From positions 1 to 37,424 of the forward strand of contig CANRNI010000027.1 in the NCBI GenBank assembly GCA_947631945.1: DNA of 37,424 nt. Direction: 5' to 3'. Under the pieces are notes generated by a model, which saw nothing but the letters and a program-made list of their open reading frames with translations, was not told where the DNA came from and did not search any database. Shown one piece after another: positions 1 through 7,099 of the stretch. The stretch is from an uncultured Clostridia bacterium. Its GTDB lineage: Bacteria; Bacillota; Clostridia; Oscillospirales; Acutalibacteraceae. The translations under genes were made by a program, and so were the position numbers. Each line of letters opens with the position of its first letter. The stretch's first letter is position 1.

Positions 1-72
1 GTGTGGCGGCATAGCTTTAAACAGGAGCGCGTCTTCTTCGTAGATGAGGAAAACGTGCTGGAAGTCGAATAA
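1..72 (+). CDS. C-terminal end of an unidentified protein (cut by window edge)
   Basis: The first frame is open from base 1 to a TAA at 70-72 and gives 23 residues ending in DEENVLEVE. The acidic end and its place just upstream of other mobile-element genes suggest the tail of an element-borne protein. The rest lies outside the window, so no function can be given. Confidence 0.4.
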   Translation: MWRHSFKQERVFFVDEENVLEVE

Positions 73-117
73 GCCACCGTAATCAAAGTCAACAAATTAA
101 GATTGGAGGAAAACAAC

Positions 118-378
118 ATGACTATTAATTACAATGTGACCGGCGAAGATCGTAAGCGCCTGGTACAAGCCCTGGGAGAAGTTCTGCAGGAGAACAGCTA
201 TCCGCTGTTCTGTGCGGCAAAGGACTTGTATCTCGGCACAAAGCATCTGACGGTCAGAGATCTTGCCGACGCCGAACTGATTTCACCGAAGGTGTTCGCC
301 CTGATCTGCAACGCCATGGCGATCCGGCGATTCGGTCTTGGGGCGATCCAATATGAAGAAAGGAATATTCAAAAATGA
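118..378 (+). CDS. Small mobile-element protein, MTINYNVTG-type N-terminus
   Basis: 86 residues from ATG 118, chosen because GGAGGA (105-110) lies 7 nt upstream; an earlier in-frame TTG at 103 overlaps that site. The first ~23 residues (MTINYNVTGEDRKRLVQAL) resemble small proteins of unknown function common in clostridial conjugative and integrative elements (recognised from memory). The remaining ~60 residues do not look like the usual continuation of that family, so a deletion fusion is possible. The stop overlaps the next start by 4 nt (ATGA), as in an operon. The region is more GC-rich than the chromosome downstream. No function is proposed. Confidence 0.6.
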   Translation: MTINYNVTGEDRKRLVQALGEVLQENSYPLFCAAKDLYLGTKHLTVRDLADAELISPKVFALICNAMAIRRFGLGAIQYEERNIQK

Positions 379-590
379 TTAAAATCAAAATCGGAAACGG
401 CGACCGCGAGACGGATATTCGCTTTCCCATCAGCGAAAGCGATCTGTACAACAAGCTGGTTGCAATTCACGCGATTGACAGCACAGGCGAGCAGCAATCG
501 GTCACCGTAACGGGCTTCTACTGGCCGGAAGAATTTTCCGTTCTGGAAAACAGTACAAGGAAGCCTATCCGCCCGGAACAAGGGTTTTGA
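375..590 (+). CDS. Truncated ArdA-like/element-borne protein, N-terminal part
   Basis: 71 residues. The start (MIKIKIGNGDRETDIRFPIS, then KLVAIHAID and FYWPEEFSVLE) resembles the N-terminus of antirestriction (ArdA-like) proteins of Firmicutes integrative elements, which are normally more than twice this length. After about residue 59 (VLENS) the similarity ends, and the last residues are an out-of-frame reading of the start of the next gene (DUF4314). This is what an internal deletion that removed the 3' part of this gene and the 5' end of the next would leave. Probably non-functional. The family assignment is from pattern recognition only. Confidence 0.5.
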   Translation: MIKIKIGNGDRETDIRFPISESDLYNKLVAIHAIDSTGEQQSVTVTGFYWPEEFSVLENSTRKPIRPEQGF

Positions 591-817
591 TTCTGCACAT
601 GGGAGACGACCCCCCCCGACCGGTGGAGGACAATATGCGCGGGACGGTCAGGTTCGTCGATGATATCGGCGCGGTGCATTGTACCTTCGACAACGGTCGC
701 TCCCTCGGTCTGTGCCCCGGCGAGGACAGCTTCCGCAAACTAACGCAGGAGGAATTGGCGGAAGAACAGGACGAAGATATGACCGAGGAAGAAAGCGGCC
801 CGGTCATGGGAATGTGA
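587..817 (+). CDS. DUF4314 domain protein, 5'-truncated
   Basis: The core GTVRFVDDIGAVHCTFDNG...LGLCPGEDSFRKL is the DUF4314 signature found in small proteins of conjugative and integrative elements; function unknown. The homologous reading frame begins upstream of any start codon: bases 551-586 in this frame read KQYKEAYPPGTRV, the usual DUF4314 N-terminus, but the family's first residues and ATG are missing because the frame fuses to the ArdA-like gene near 545-551. Translation could begin only at TTG 587 or ATG 599. The tail is acidic (EEQDEDMTEEE). A run of seven C at 610-616 is a possible slippage site. Probably a remnant. Confidence 0.6.
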   Translation: MILHMGDDPPRPVEDNMRGTVRFVDDIGAVHCTFDNGRSLGLCPGEDSFRKLTQEELAEEQDEDMTEEESGPVMGM

Positions 818-824
818 TGCGTCT

Positions 825-962
825 ATGAAAAAAGAAATTGAAATCCCGGCGCAGCTTGCGGAGCCGCTTCTGCTCTACTCCGCCGAAACCGGGCTACCGG
901 TGGAGGAAATCGTAGAAACCGCACTCAAAAACTATTTGGAAAGGAGTCGGGATTATGCCTGA
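825..962 (+). CDS. 45-residue element-borne protein, possible ribbon-helix-helix type
   Basis: ATG 825 to TGA 960-962 encodes MKKEIEIPAQLAEPLL followed by a predicted helix containing LPVEEIVETALKNYLER. A short strand-like start followed by two helices, with the pattern VEEIVETALKNYL, is typical of ribbon-helix-helix proteins of mobile elements. It overlaps the next gene by 8 nt. Assignment to a specific family is not secure. Confidence 0.5.
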   Translation: MKKEIEIPAQLAEPLLLYSAETGLPVEEIVETALKNYLERSRDYA

Positions 963-1233
963 CGGCGAGAAAAAAGGAATTACGGTACGCATTGACGCCG
1001 GCCTCCACGCCGAGGTCAGTCAGTACCTAAAGGATCACGGGATGACGATGGCGGAATTCGTCACCCTTGCCGGATTGGAGAGCGAGGTTACGGAGTACGA
1101 CGAGGATCTGATACGTAGCCTTGTTGAGAAAATCACCGTAAAATCGGAAACGGAGATAGAAATCCGGTTATCGGGCGGACTGACACTGACGGAGCATCTG
1201 CCGAGCAGGAAGCGGAGGTGCAAACGAAAATGA
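955..1233 (+). CDS. Chimera: helical element protein fused to a serine-recombinase C-terminus
   Basis: 92 residues from ATG 955 (AGGAG at 941-945). Residues ~8-42 (GITVRIDAGLHAEVSQYLKD...FVTLAGLE) read like a small DNA-binding or relaxosome-type element protein. Residues ~48-75 (EYDEDLIRSLVEKITV...IRLSGG) match the C-terminal end of large serine recombinases, which commonly finish with D-E-x-L-V-R-x-L-x-E-K-I-T-V and an FxSG-type strand. No recombinase catalytic domain is present. A deletion therefore joined two genes in frame. The stop overlaps the next ATG by 4 nt. The product may be made but cannot be a recombinase. Confidence 0.55.
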   Translation: MPDGEKKGITVRIDAGLHAEVSQYLKDHGMTMAEFVTLAGLESEVTEYDEDLIRSLVEKITVKSETEIEIRLSGGLTLTEHLPSRKRRCKRK

Positions 1234-1334
1234 AAAACAGATATATGCCATACGGCTACGGCATGGCACAGGGGAAAATCGTCGTCGTCCGCTCCGAAGC
1301 AGAGGTGATCCGGCGCATTTTCAAAAAAGAATAA
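1230..1334 (+). CDS. Recombinase-related N-terminal fragment (34 residues)
   Basis: ATG 1230, overlapping the preceding stop (ATGA), to TAA 1332-1334. The peptide MKNRYMPYGYGMAQGKIVVV...AEVIRRIFKKE resembles the start of the Recombinase-domain accessory proteins that precede the large serine recombinase in many clostridial elements (R-Y-x-P-x-G-Y ... E-x-x-x-V-R-x-I-F). The normal protein continues well beyond RIF; here it stops at once, so this is a truncated remnant. Confidence 0.5.
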   Translation: MKNRYMPYGYGMAQGKIVVVRSEAEVIRRIFKKE

Positions 1335-1380
1335 GCAGATTTATCACTTTTTTACTACCGATTCAACATCAGCGATTCCC

Positions 1381-1686
1381 AAAGTTTGGGACGGCATAAA
1401 ACAAAAAGATATGATCGGTATACCGTGGATGTTGGCGTTCGCACTGCGAAGCGACGGTTGGTATCTCAGATCGGACATCATTTGGGAAAAACCTAATTGT
1501 TTGCCTGAGCCTGTCAAAGACCGACCGACAAAATCCTATGAGCATTTATTTCTGTTTGCTAAATCATGCCGCTATTATTACGATCAAATGGCTATTATGG
1601 AGGAAGTGGCTGACAGCACAGTGAGATGATATAAACGCGGCGTATCGGATACAAATAAATATGCGTCTTTTCCCAAAACACAAAAG
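1381..1686 (+). pseudogene. Site-specific DNA-methyltransferase fragment with internal stop
   Basis: The frame read from about 1381 (PKVWDGIKQKD), through GIPWMLAFALRSDGWYLRSD, IIWEKPNCLPEPVKDRPT and YEHLFLFAKSCRYYYD, is the N4/N6-type DNA methyltransferase fold (N6_N4_Mtase) seen in phages and integrative elements. It is interrupted by TGA at 1627-1629. The frame continues after the stop as YKRGVSDTNKYAS, the usual continuation of the family, so the stop most likely replaced an Arg codon (CGA to TGA). The N-terminal catalytic part (DPPY-type motif) is missing upstream, and the 3' side is cut off by an ISL3 remnant on the other strand. Not functional. Confidence 0.7.
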
Positions 1687-2033
1687 CCGTTTGTTATAGA
1701 TAATGACAACGAGTTGGCAATACCCTTATACCAATTACGCATTGTTTTTGCGCACTTTTCGAATTGCGGAATACCGCAACATTCGGCATTTTAATCCATT
1801 CATTCAAAGCAATTTTAGCCGATTTGCTATCTTTATGATAGATGATTTTCAAAAATTCTTCTTTGTACCAATACGCTCGGCTTATATTTACCGAATAATA
1901 CAGTATAACGTTCACCTGTTGTTTTTCTTCATCTGTAAGATTATCAAATCTTTTAATAAGCAAGGATTTAGACCGCTTAAAATACTTCCTCAATTCCGGT
2001 CCAAGCTTCTTTTGTTCTTCCTCGTATAATATA
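1686..2033 (-). pseudogene. ISL3-family transposase, C-terminal part (frameshifted)
   Basis: The minus strand encodes EEEQKKLGPELRKYFKRSKSL...RFDNLTDEEKQQVN...AYWYKEEFLKIIY...ALNEWIKM, the C-terminal half of ISL3-family (DDE_Tnp_ISL3) transposases. Near base 1785 the frame shifts: the homologous protein continues in another frame as GIPQFEKCAKTMRNWYKGI and ITNGF, then ends abruptly at ~1686 against the methyltransferase fragment. The family's final section (EGxNNKIK...) is missing. The matching N-terminus lies about 1.5 kb away at 3536-3595 on the same strand, so this gene was split by later insertions. Confidence 0.75.
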
Positions 2034-2267
2034 AAAGTAGTAGTTTTTAGAGTTCCTCTCCAAGAACTATGGTATACTGTATAAGATGCTGTGGATTGGT
2101 TTGCATCTCCTACCGCTTTACGGTTTTTGAAAGGCTCCAGCCACAGACTCTTTGCCGTTTGTTAATCAGTTAAATACCGCACGACGGTTTATTTGGAACG
2201 AGGTTACAAGAGCAATGAGCCCCTGTGGGTCTTACAGTATCAAATATTTTACAAAGGAGTTTTTAGT
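2034..2267 (+). ncRNA. Putative IS110 left end with bridge-RNA-type structured region
   Basis: About 230 nt without convincing protein homology lie between the ISL3 fragment and the IS110 transposase start. In IS110-family elements of the upstream-RNA subgroup this region encodes the bridge RNA that selects target and donor DNA (established knowledge). Pairings visible here: AGTTC/GAACT around 2051-2068, CTGTGG (2089-2094) with CCACAG (2141-2146) enclosing ACCG (2112-2115)/CGGT (2121-2124), and AGCCC/GGGTC near 2219-2231. Position, length and nested stems fit, but the loops were not matched to element ends, so this remains an inference. Confidence 0.4.
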
Positions 2268-3320
2268 ATGATTTTGGTCGGCATTGATGTGTCAAAAGAT
2301 AAACACGATTGCTTTATCTGCAATTCAGAGGGTGAGGTTCTCTGTAAAACATTCACTTTTCAAAACAGTATGGAAAGCTTCAATGTCCTCTTTGAAAAGA
2401 TTAAATCCGTTTCAGATGATTCGAGTAAATTAAAAGTAGGGCTTGAAGCCACGGGACATTACTCATACAATCTTCTATATTTTCTTCTCAATAAAGGTCT
2501 TCCCACCTTTGTTATCAACCCTTTACATACCAATCTGTACCGTAAAAGTCTATCTTTGCGTAAAACGAAAACAGATAAGGTTGACGCCCATACTATCGCT
2601 ATGATGTTAATGTTGGAATTGTCAAGAAATGTGCAGTCAAAATTCACCCTAAATCTGAAATAATTTGATGCATGCAACCGGTTTTCGGAGTGGAGTGTAG
2701 CGGAACGGAGAAATCCGGTTGCGGCGCGCGATTATCAGGCGGCGGTGTCGGATTTTATGCGCTCGGTCCACTCTCTGTATACCGCCGGCGGCATGCCGTT
2801 TGGATTCGTCGTACAAATTGCTCTCTGAGTTTCCGTCAGCGCATCATATCGCTGACGCTCATCTGACAAGGCTCGGCAATCTGCTTTACACTGCTTCAAA
2901 AGGCAGATATAACAGAGATACCGCTATACGCTTCAGAGATGCCGCAAGAAACTCCATTGGTTCTGTTATGCCTGCGAAATCCCTTGAATTAAAGCATACC
3001 ATCAAGCTGATTTTTGAACTCACCTCTGAAATTGATGAGATTGAAGGTGAGATTAAACGTATTGTTGATAATCTCAACTTTCCCGTCCTCTCGATCCCCG
3101 GCATCTGCTACGCTATTGGCGCTATGATCCTTGCTGAAATAGGTGATTTTAACAATTTTTCATCGCCTGATAAAATACTTGCTTATTCCGGTATGTCTCC
3201 GTAAACCTACCAGTCAGGGCAGCAAACTGTTATTCGCACATGGAAAAGCGAGGTTCTCGTTATCTTCGCTTTGCTTTATACAACGCTGCAAAGTATGTCT
3301 GCTATTGGGAGCCTACATTT
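2268..3320 (+). pseudogene. IS110-family transposase, interrupted
   Basis: Start ATG 2268 has AAAGGAG 8 nt upstream. The first ~115 residues are the DEDD transposase domain: GIDVSKDKHD (first Asp), GLEATGHY (Glu), KTDKVDAHTIA (Asp pair). After HTIAMMLM (about 2608) similarity stops and TAA follows at 2661-2663. About 200 bp of unrelated GC-rich DNA follows. From about 2818 (LLSEFPSAHHIADAHLTRL) to 3204 (PGICYAIGAMILAEIGDFNNF, KILAYSGMSP) the Transposase_20 C-terminal domain resumes in another frame. A TAA at 3202-3204 and a frameshift precede the last homologous piece (MEKRGSRYLRFALYNAAKYVC, 3240-3320). Dead element. The middle linker of the protein is missing. Confidence 0.8.
2610..2817. other. 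Foreign GC-rich segment inside the IS110 gene, with hairpin
   Basis: This stretch replaces the middle of the IS110 transposase gene and differs from its AT-rich flanks in composition. It contains a perfect 8-bp inverted repeat GCAACCGG (2674-2681)/CCGGTTGC (2715-2722) enclosing about 33 nt of GGAG-rich sequence. Downstream of the hairpin one frame stays open (AARDYQAAVSDFMRSVHSL), which looks protein-like but was not recognised. It could be a piece of the neighbouring integrative element moved here by recombination. Confidence 0.5.
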
Positions 3321-3536
3321 ATGGAGTGCTTTTTCAAGTACTTGAAAAAGGAAGAGGTGAACCGCAGAACCTATGTTTCTTTGGATGATTTAAAACTCTG
3401 CTTATTCAAATATATCAACGGCTTCTATAACTCTGTTAGACCTCATTCTCATAACAACGGTTTATCTCCAAATCAAGCTGAACTTTATTTTCAATAATTC
3501 CTCTTTTTTCTGTCTATTTTATTGACTATGATCCAA
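3321..3536 (+). pseudogene. IS3-family (IS150-like) OrfB C-terminus and right end
   Basis: In frame with the IS110 tail, the residues from 3321 read MECFFKYLKKEEVNRRTYVS...YINGFYNSVRPHSHNNGLSP, the C-terminus of IS3-family OrfB integrases (the rve domain; the Glu of the DDE triad lies in the ME-x-FF-x-x-LKKE stretch). The stop is TAA 3495-3497. The following bases (TTTTTTCTGTCTATTTTATT, then GACTATGATCCA) resemble an IS150-type right terminal repeat ending near 3536. Only the last ~58 residues survive. Confidence 0.7.
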
Positions 3537-3595
3537 TTTGTTATTTTTACCCCTTGTAATCCGAGCAGTTCTTCTGTAAAATTGTTGCAGAGCAT
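3536..3595 (-). pseudogene. ISL3-family transposase, N-terminal stub
   Basis: On the minus strand, ATG at 3595 (AAAGGAA upstream) starts MLCNNFTEELLGLQGVKITN, the typical N-terminus of ISL3 transposases. After about residue 20 the sequence enters the IS3-type terminus and the frame runs by chance to a TGA at 3491. The zinc-finger and DDE parts are absent here; the C-terminal half lies at 1686-2033. The IS3-type element therefore inserted near codon 20 of the ISL3 gene. Confidence 0.65.
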
Positions 3596-3599
3596 ATTT

Positions 3600-3796
3600 A
3601 TATTCCTTTCTGTAATGGTTTCTTGACTTTTCCATTTTAACGGATTTTCGCAAAATATGCTCTACTTTTTTCTTTATTTTTTCGTAAGCTCTATTTGGTT
3701 TATCCCAACATTTATTATAGAACCTGTTTTTTTATGAATATATCGGACATGGTGTGAATATAGTTGAATGAGAGAAATTAAAAAGGAGTCGGTGAA
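3600..3796. other. AT-rich junction between ISL3 left end and the sporulation genes
   Basis: No gene seen. Bases ~3635-3665 (on the minus strand GAGCATATTTTGCGAAAATC) probably hold the ISL3 terminal repeat. The rest leads to the SipL-like gene. Two TGAATATA copies about 20 bp apart near 3737-3764 could be part of a sporulation sigma-factor promoter, but no convincing -35/-10 pair was found. Confidence 0.35.
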
Positions 3797-5323
3797 ATGG
3801 AAACAAAGCTCAAGACCGAAAAAGTTATGTTAAAAAAAGAAAAGCTGTCAGTCAATATTGAGCAGATAGTCGAAAACGATATGAGCCTGCCCGATTATTA
3901 CGGCGATATTGTAAAAATATTGGGCTGCGCGTCCCGCACCAATATTTATTCCGCGTCCGTTACGGGCGACAAAACCGTTATAGACGGCTGTATAATGATA
4001 CGGACGCTCTATGTCAATTCCGACGCGAAAACAGAGGTATTTGAATGTTCATATCCGTTTAACAGAAGCGTTGACATTAAGGATTCCGCCGAAGGCGACA
4101 TTGTTTCCGTAACAGCCGTTTCGGAACAAATAACCTGCCGCGCCGTAAACCAGCGCAGAGCCGATATACGCGGCTCCGTATCGCTCAAGGTTTCGGTAAA
4201 AGGCGTAAGCGAATGTAATATCATTACAGACGCGTCGGAGGAAAACTGTCACACGCTCAAAAGCGTCGCGGAGGGCAGCTTCCTTATAGGCAGTATTTCA
4301 AAAAGTTACACGGTTTCTTCATCTGCCGACGCCGCGTCAAACGTAAAGAACGCGAAGCTTTACCGCATTGCCGCGCTGCCCGCGGTAAACGAGGTTAAAA
4401 CCATTAAAAACAAAATGATGATAAAAGGAGGAATTAACGTTGACGCTGTCTTTATTGACGACGCGGGCAATTTTATAACTCAAAGCATAAATCTGCCGCT
4501 TAACCAAATAAGCGATATGGAGGGTATAGACGAGGACAGCAAATGCTGCGTATCGCTTACCGTTCAAAGTATCGACGCACGGATTTCGGCGGACACTCCT
4601 CAGTCCGGCTCGGGAATAGAAGTTACCGCTATAGTCTCGGCGGATATCGACGCATATAAGAAAAATACCGTGGAAATTATTACCGAGGCTTATTCGCCCT
4701 CTTGCGAGCTTATCTGCACGCAGAATACGGTTCCCTGCGTTTCCTCCATACAGGCGGTCAACGAAAATTATACGGTAACTTCAAGCATGGATTTCAGCTC
4801 CGGAAAGGTTAAAAGCATTGCCGACACTTCGGTAAAAAGGATAAGATATACCGTCCACAGCGAAGGCAGAGATATCGTCTGCAAGGGCAATATACATTTC
4901 GGACTGATAGCCGAAAGCGAAAATAACGAAAGACTCTATTTTGAGCGCATCGCCGATTTTGAATATAAAAAACAGCTTGGAAACGATATCGCCGCTTTTG
5001 ATTTTTGTCCGCAGATAAACGTAAGTGCGGTAAGCAGCTCGGTAAACGGAAATTCGGAAGCATCGGTAACGACGGAGCTTCATATAGACGGCTTTATAAA
5101 AATCCTTGAAAATTACGAAGCCGTAACGTTCATTGAAAAGGGACGCGAGAAAGAGAAAAATTTCTCCGACGCGGTTATTACCGTTTATTTCGCTTCCGGA
5201 GGCGAACGTCTTTGGGATATAGCGAAGCGGCGCGGCACTTCCGTTGAGCTTATTAAAGAAATGAACGATATAAGCGAAGATGTACTCTCCGATGACCGTA
5301 TGCTTATTTTCCCGTTGGAATAA
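3797..5323 (+). CDS. sipL: SipL-like spore coat morphogenesis protein (DUF3794 + LysM)
   Basis: 508 residues from ATG 3797 (AAAGGAG 9 nt upstream). The long N-terminal part consists of repeated beta-rich DUF3794/SPOCS-type segments (for example about 35-110, 200-270 and 330-410). The last ~50 residues (VYFASGGERLWDIAKRRGTS...LIKEMNDI...MLIFPLE) are a LysM domain. This length and architecture match SipL of Clostridioides difficile (about 520 residues), which binds the coat ATPase SpoIVA through its LysM domain and does the job of SpoVID in Bacillus (established). Here spoIVA follows after 17 nt, so the two interacting proteins are likely co-transcribed. Expression in the mother cell under SigE is expected but not shown by the sequence. 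No signal peptide, consistent with a cytosolic coat protein. Confidence 0.8.
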   Translation: METKLKTEKVMLKKEKLSVNIEQIVENDMSLPDYYGDIVKILGCASRTNIYSASVTGDKTVIDGCIMIRTLYVNSDAKTEVFECSYPFNRSVDIKDSAEGDIVSVTAVSEQITCRAVNQRRADIRGSVSLKVSVKGVSECNIITDASEENCHTLKSVAEGSFLIGSISKSYTVSSSADAASNVKNAKLYRIAALPAVNEVKTIKNKMMIKGGINVDAVFIDDAGNFITQSINLPLNQISDMEGIDEDSKCCVSLTVQSIDARISADTPQSGSGIEVTAIVSADIDAYKKNTVEIITEAYSPSCELICTQNTVPCVSSIQAVNENYTVTSSMDFSSGKVKSIADTSVKRIRYTVHSEGRDIVCKGNIHFGLIAESENNERLYFERIADFEYKKQLGNDIAAFDFCPQINVSAVSSSVNGNSEASVTTELHIDGFIKILENYEAVTFIEKGREKEKNFSDAVITVYFASGGERLWDIAKRRGTSVELIKEMNDISEDVLSDDRMLIFPLE

Positions 5324-5340
5324 CAGATGGAGGTTATAAA

Positions 5341-6816
5341 ATGGAAAATTCTATCTATGAAGATATAAAAAAACGCACTCAGGGAGATATTTACATAGGC
5401 GTTGTGGGACCCGTCAGAACAGGAAAATCGACGTTTATAAAAAAATTTATGGAAACTGTAGTTCTGCCCAATATAGACGGCGATTTCGTTAAGGAGCGCG
5501 CTATAGATGAGCTTCCGCAGTCCGCGGCAGGCAGGACCATTATGACTACAGAGCCGAAATTCATACCCGAACAGGCGGCTAAGGTCCAGCTTCGCGATAA
5601 CGTCAGCTTTAAGGTAAGAATGGTTGACTGCGTAGGCTATATCGTTCCGAGTTCCTTGGGCTATATTGAGGGGGAAGCTCCGAGAATGGTAAAAACTCCG
5701 TGGTTCCCGGATGAAATACCGTTCAATATGGCAGCGGAGATAGGCACGCAGAAGGTTATAAGCGAACATTCCACAATAGGTCTTGTCGTTACCACGGACG
5801 GAAGCATAAGCGATATTCCGAGGTACGAATATGAGGAAGCCGAGGAACGCGTAATCACGGAGCTTAAAGAAATAAACAAACCGTTTATAGTGCTGCTCAA
5901 CTGTATGTATCCCGATTCCGCATCATCGCTGGAAATGAGCGCGAAGCTTTCGGAAAAATATTCTGTGCCTGTGCTGCCGGTAAACTGCCTCGATATAACG
6001 GAAGAAGAAATCCACGAAATTTTGCGAAGCGTTCTTATGGAATTTCCCGTAAAAGAAATAAACATTCACGTTCCGTCATGGCTCAACTCGCTTAAAAGCG
6101 ACCATGAAATAAAAAAACAGCTTATAAAGGCAATAAAGACGCAGAGCGAAAGCCTTAACTGCATACGGAACGTGGAGGATATGTGCAAAAATCTCGGCGA
6201 CGAGGATTATATTATATCCTCGCGCGTCTCGGATATAAGTCTCGGGGACGGAAAAGCCGATATCGAAGCGAATATTACAAATTCGGTATTCTATGAGCTT
6301 TTAACCGAAATAAGCGGAGTGGAGGTAAAATCGGAGGTTCAATTGATTTCCACAATAACGGAGATGGCTCAGATATCGCGGAAATATAAGCGCATACGCT
6401 CGGCTCTCGACGAGGTCGAAGCCACGGGCTACGGTATAGTAATGCCTACAATCGATGAGCTTACGCTCGAGGAGCCCGAAATTATGAAGCAGGGCGGAAA
6501 ATACGGAGTAAGGCTTAAAGCGTCGGCTCCGTCCATTCACATGATGAAAGCGACCATCAACACCGAGGTCGCTCCCATAGTCGGCTCCGAAAGCCAATCC
6601 GAAGAGCTGGTAATGTATCTTTTAAACGAATTTCAGGGAAATCCCGAAAAGATTTGGCAGTCGAATATCTTCGGCAAATCGCTTGACGACCTTGTAAACG
6701 AGGGACTTAAAAACAAGCTGTACCATATGCCTACCGAGGCTCGTATGAAACTCCAGCAAACTCTTGAACGAATTATTAACGAGGGCTGCAGCGGTCTGCT
6801 CTGTATTATAATTTGA
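5341..6816 (+). CDS. spoIVA: Stage IV sporulation protein A (coat basement ATPase)
   Basis: 491 residues, about the size of Bacillus SpoIVA (492). ATG 5341 has GGAGG 7 nt upstream. Residues 23-31 are a P-loop (GPVRTGKST), followed by MVDCVGY (Walker B-like region, ~93-99) and the conserved VVTTDGSISDIPRYEYEEAEERV block. The middle and C-terminal domains end in a short Cys-containing hydrophobic tail (CSGLLCIII) like the family. SpoIVA hydrolyses ATP to polymerise as the basement layer of the spore coat on the outer forespore membrane, held there by SpoVM in Bacillus (established). It lies directly behind its likely partner, the SipL-like gene. No strong terminator follows. Confidence 0.95.
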   Translation: MENSIYEDIKKRTQGDIYIGVVGPVRTGKSTFIKKFMETVVLPNIDGDFVKERAIDELPQSAAGRTIMTTEPKFIPEQAAKVQLRDNVSFKVRMVDCVGYIVPSSLGYIEGEAPRMVKTPWFPDEIPFNMAAEIGTQKVISEHSTIGLVVTTDGSISDIPRYEYEEAEERVITELKEINKPFIVLLNCMYPDSASSLEMSAKLSEKYSVPVLPVNCLDITEEEIHEILRSVLMEFPVKEINIHVPSWLNSLKSDHEIKKQLIKAIKTQSESLNCIRNVEDMCKNLGDEDYIISSRVSDISLGDGKADIEANITNSVFYELLTEISGVEVKSEVQLISTITEMAQISRKYKRIRSALDEVEATGYGIVMPTIDELTLEEPEIMKQGGKYGVRLKASAPSIHMMKATINTEVAPIVGSESQSEELVMYLLNEFQGNPEKIWQSNIFGKSLDDLVNEGLKNKLYHMPTEARMKLQQTLERIINEGCSGLLCIII

Positions 6817-6893
6817 AGCATTATAATAACGACAAACTTTGTTAATTATTAGTTCATATTTGTATTTTTTTATATCGCTTTATCGTTATTATT

Positions 6894-6922
6894 TTGTTAA
6901 TTTATGTGATATAGTATATAAA
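6894..6922 (+). promoter_or_regulatory. Candidate SigA-type promoter for the twin peptide genes
   Basis: TTGTTA (6894-6899), 17-bp spacer, TATAAA (6917-6922). It would give a leader of about 170 nt before the first 40-residue peptide, containing small inverted repeats such as AAATGTT/AACATTT (6962-6992). A second, weaker candidate nearer the gene is TTGCTA (7009-7014), 17 bp, TAACAT (7032-7037). Which one acts cannot be decided here. Confidence 0.4.
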
Positions 6923-7099
6923 TTAGTGTGTGTGCGACGAGCCAAAAAAGCAATATTGCAAAAATGTTGCATAAAATGAAACATTTGCTTAATTATTTCT
7001 GTCAATACTTGCTATTATTTTAATATTATGTTAACATATTTATACCAGATTATATGTTGGTGTGTAGTCTGACAAATAATCGAAAAGAGGTGTAGTGTA

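Noticed and set aside
1627-1629. In-frame TGA read as selenocysteine in the methyltransferase
   Set aside because: The family has Arg here, the gene lacks its N-terminus, and no selenocysteine element was apparent.
5185-5769. 194-residue ORF on the minus strand across the sipL-spoIVA junction
   Set aside because: Antisense of two conserved genes; no start signal or homology.
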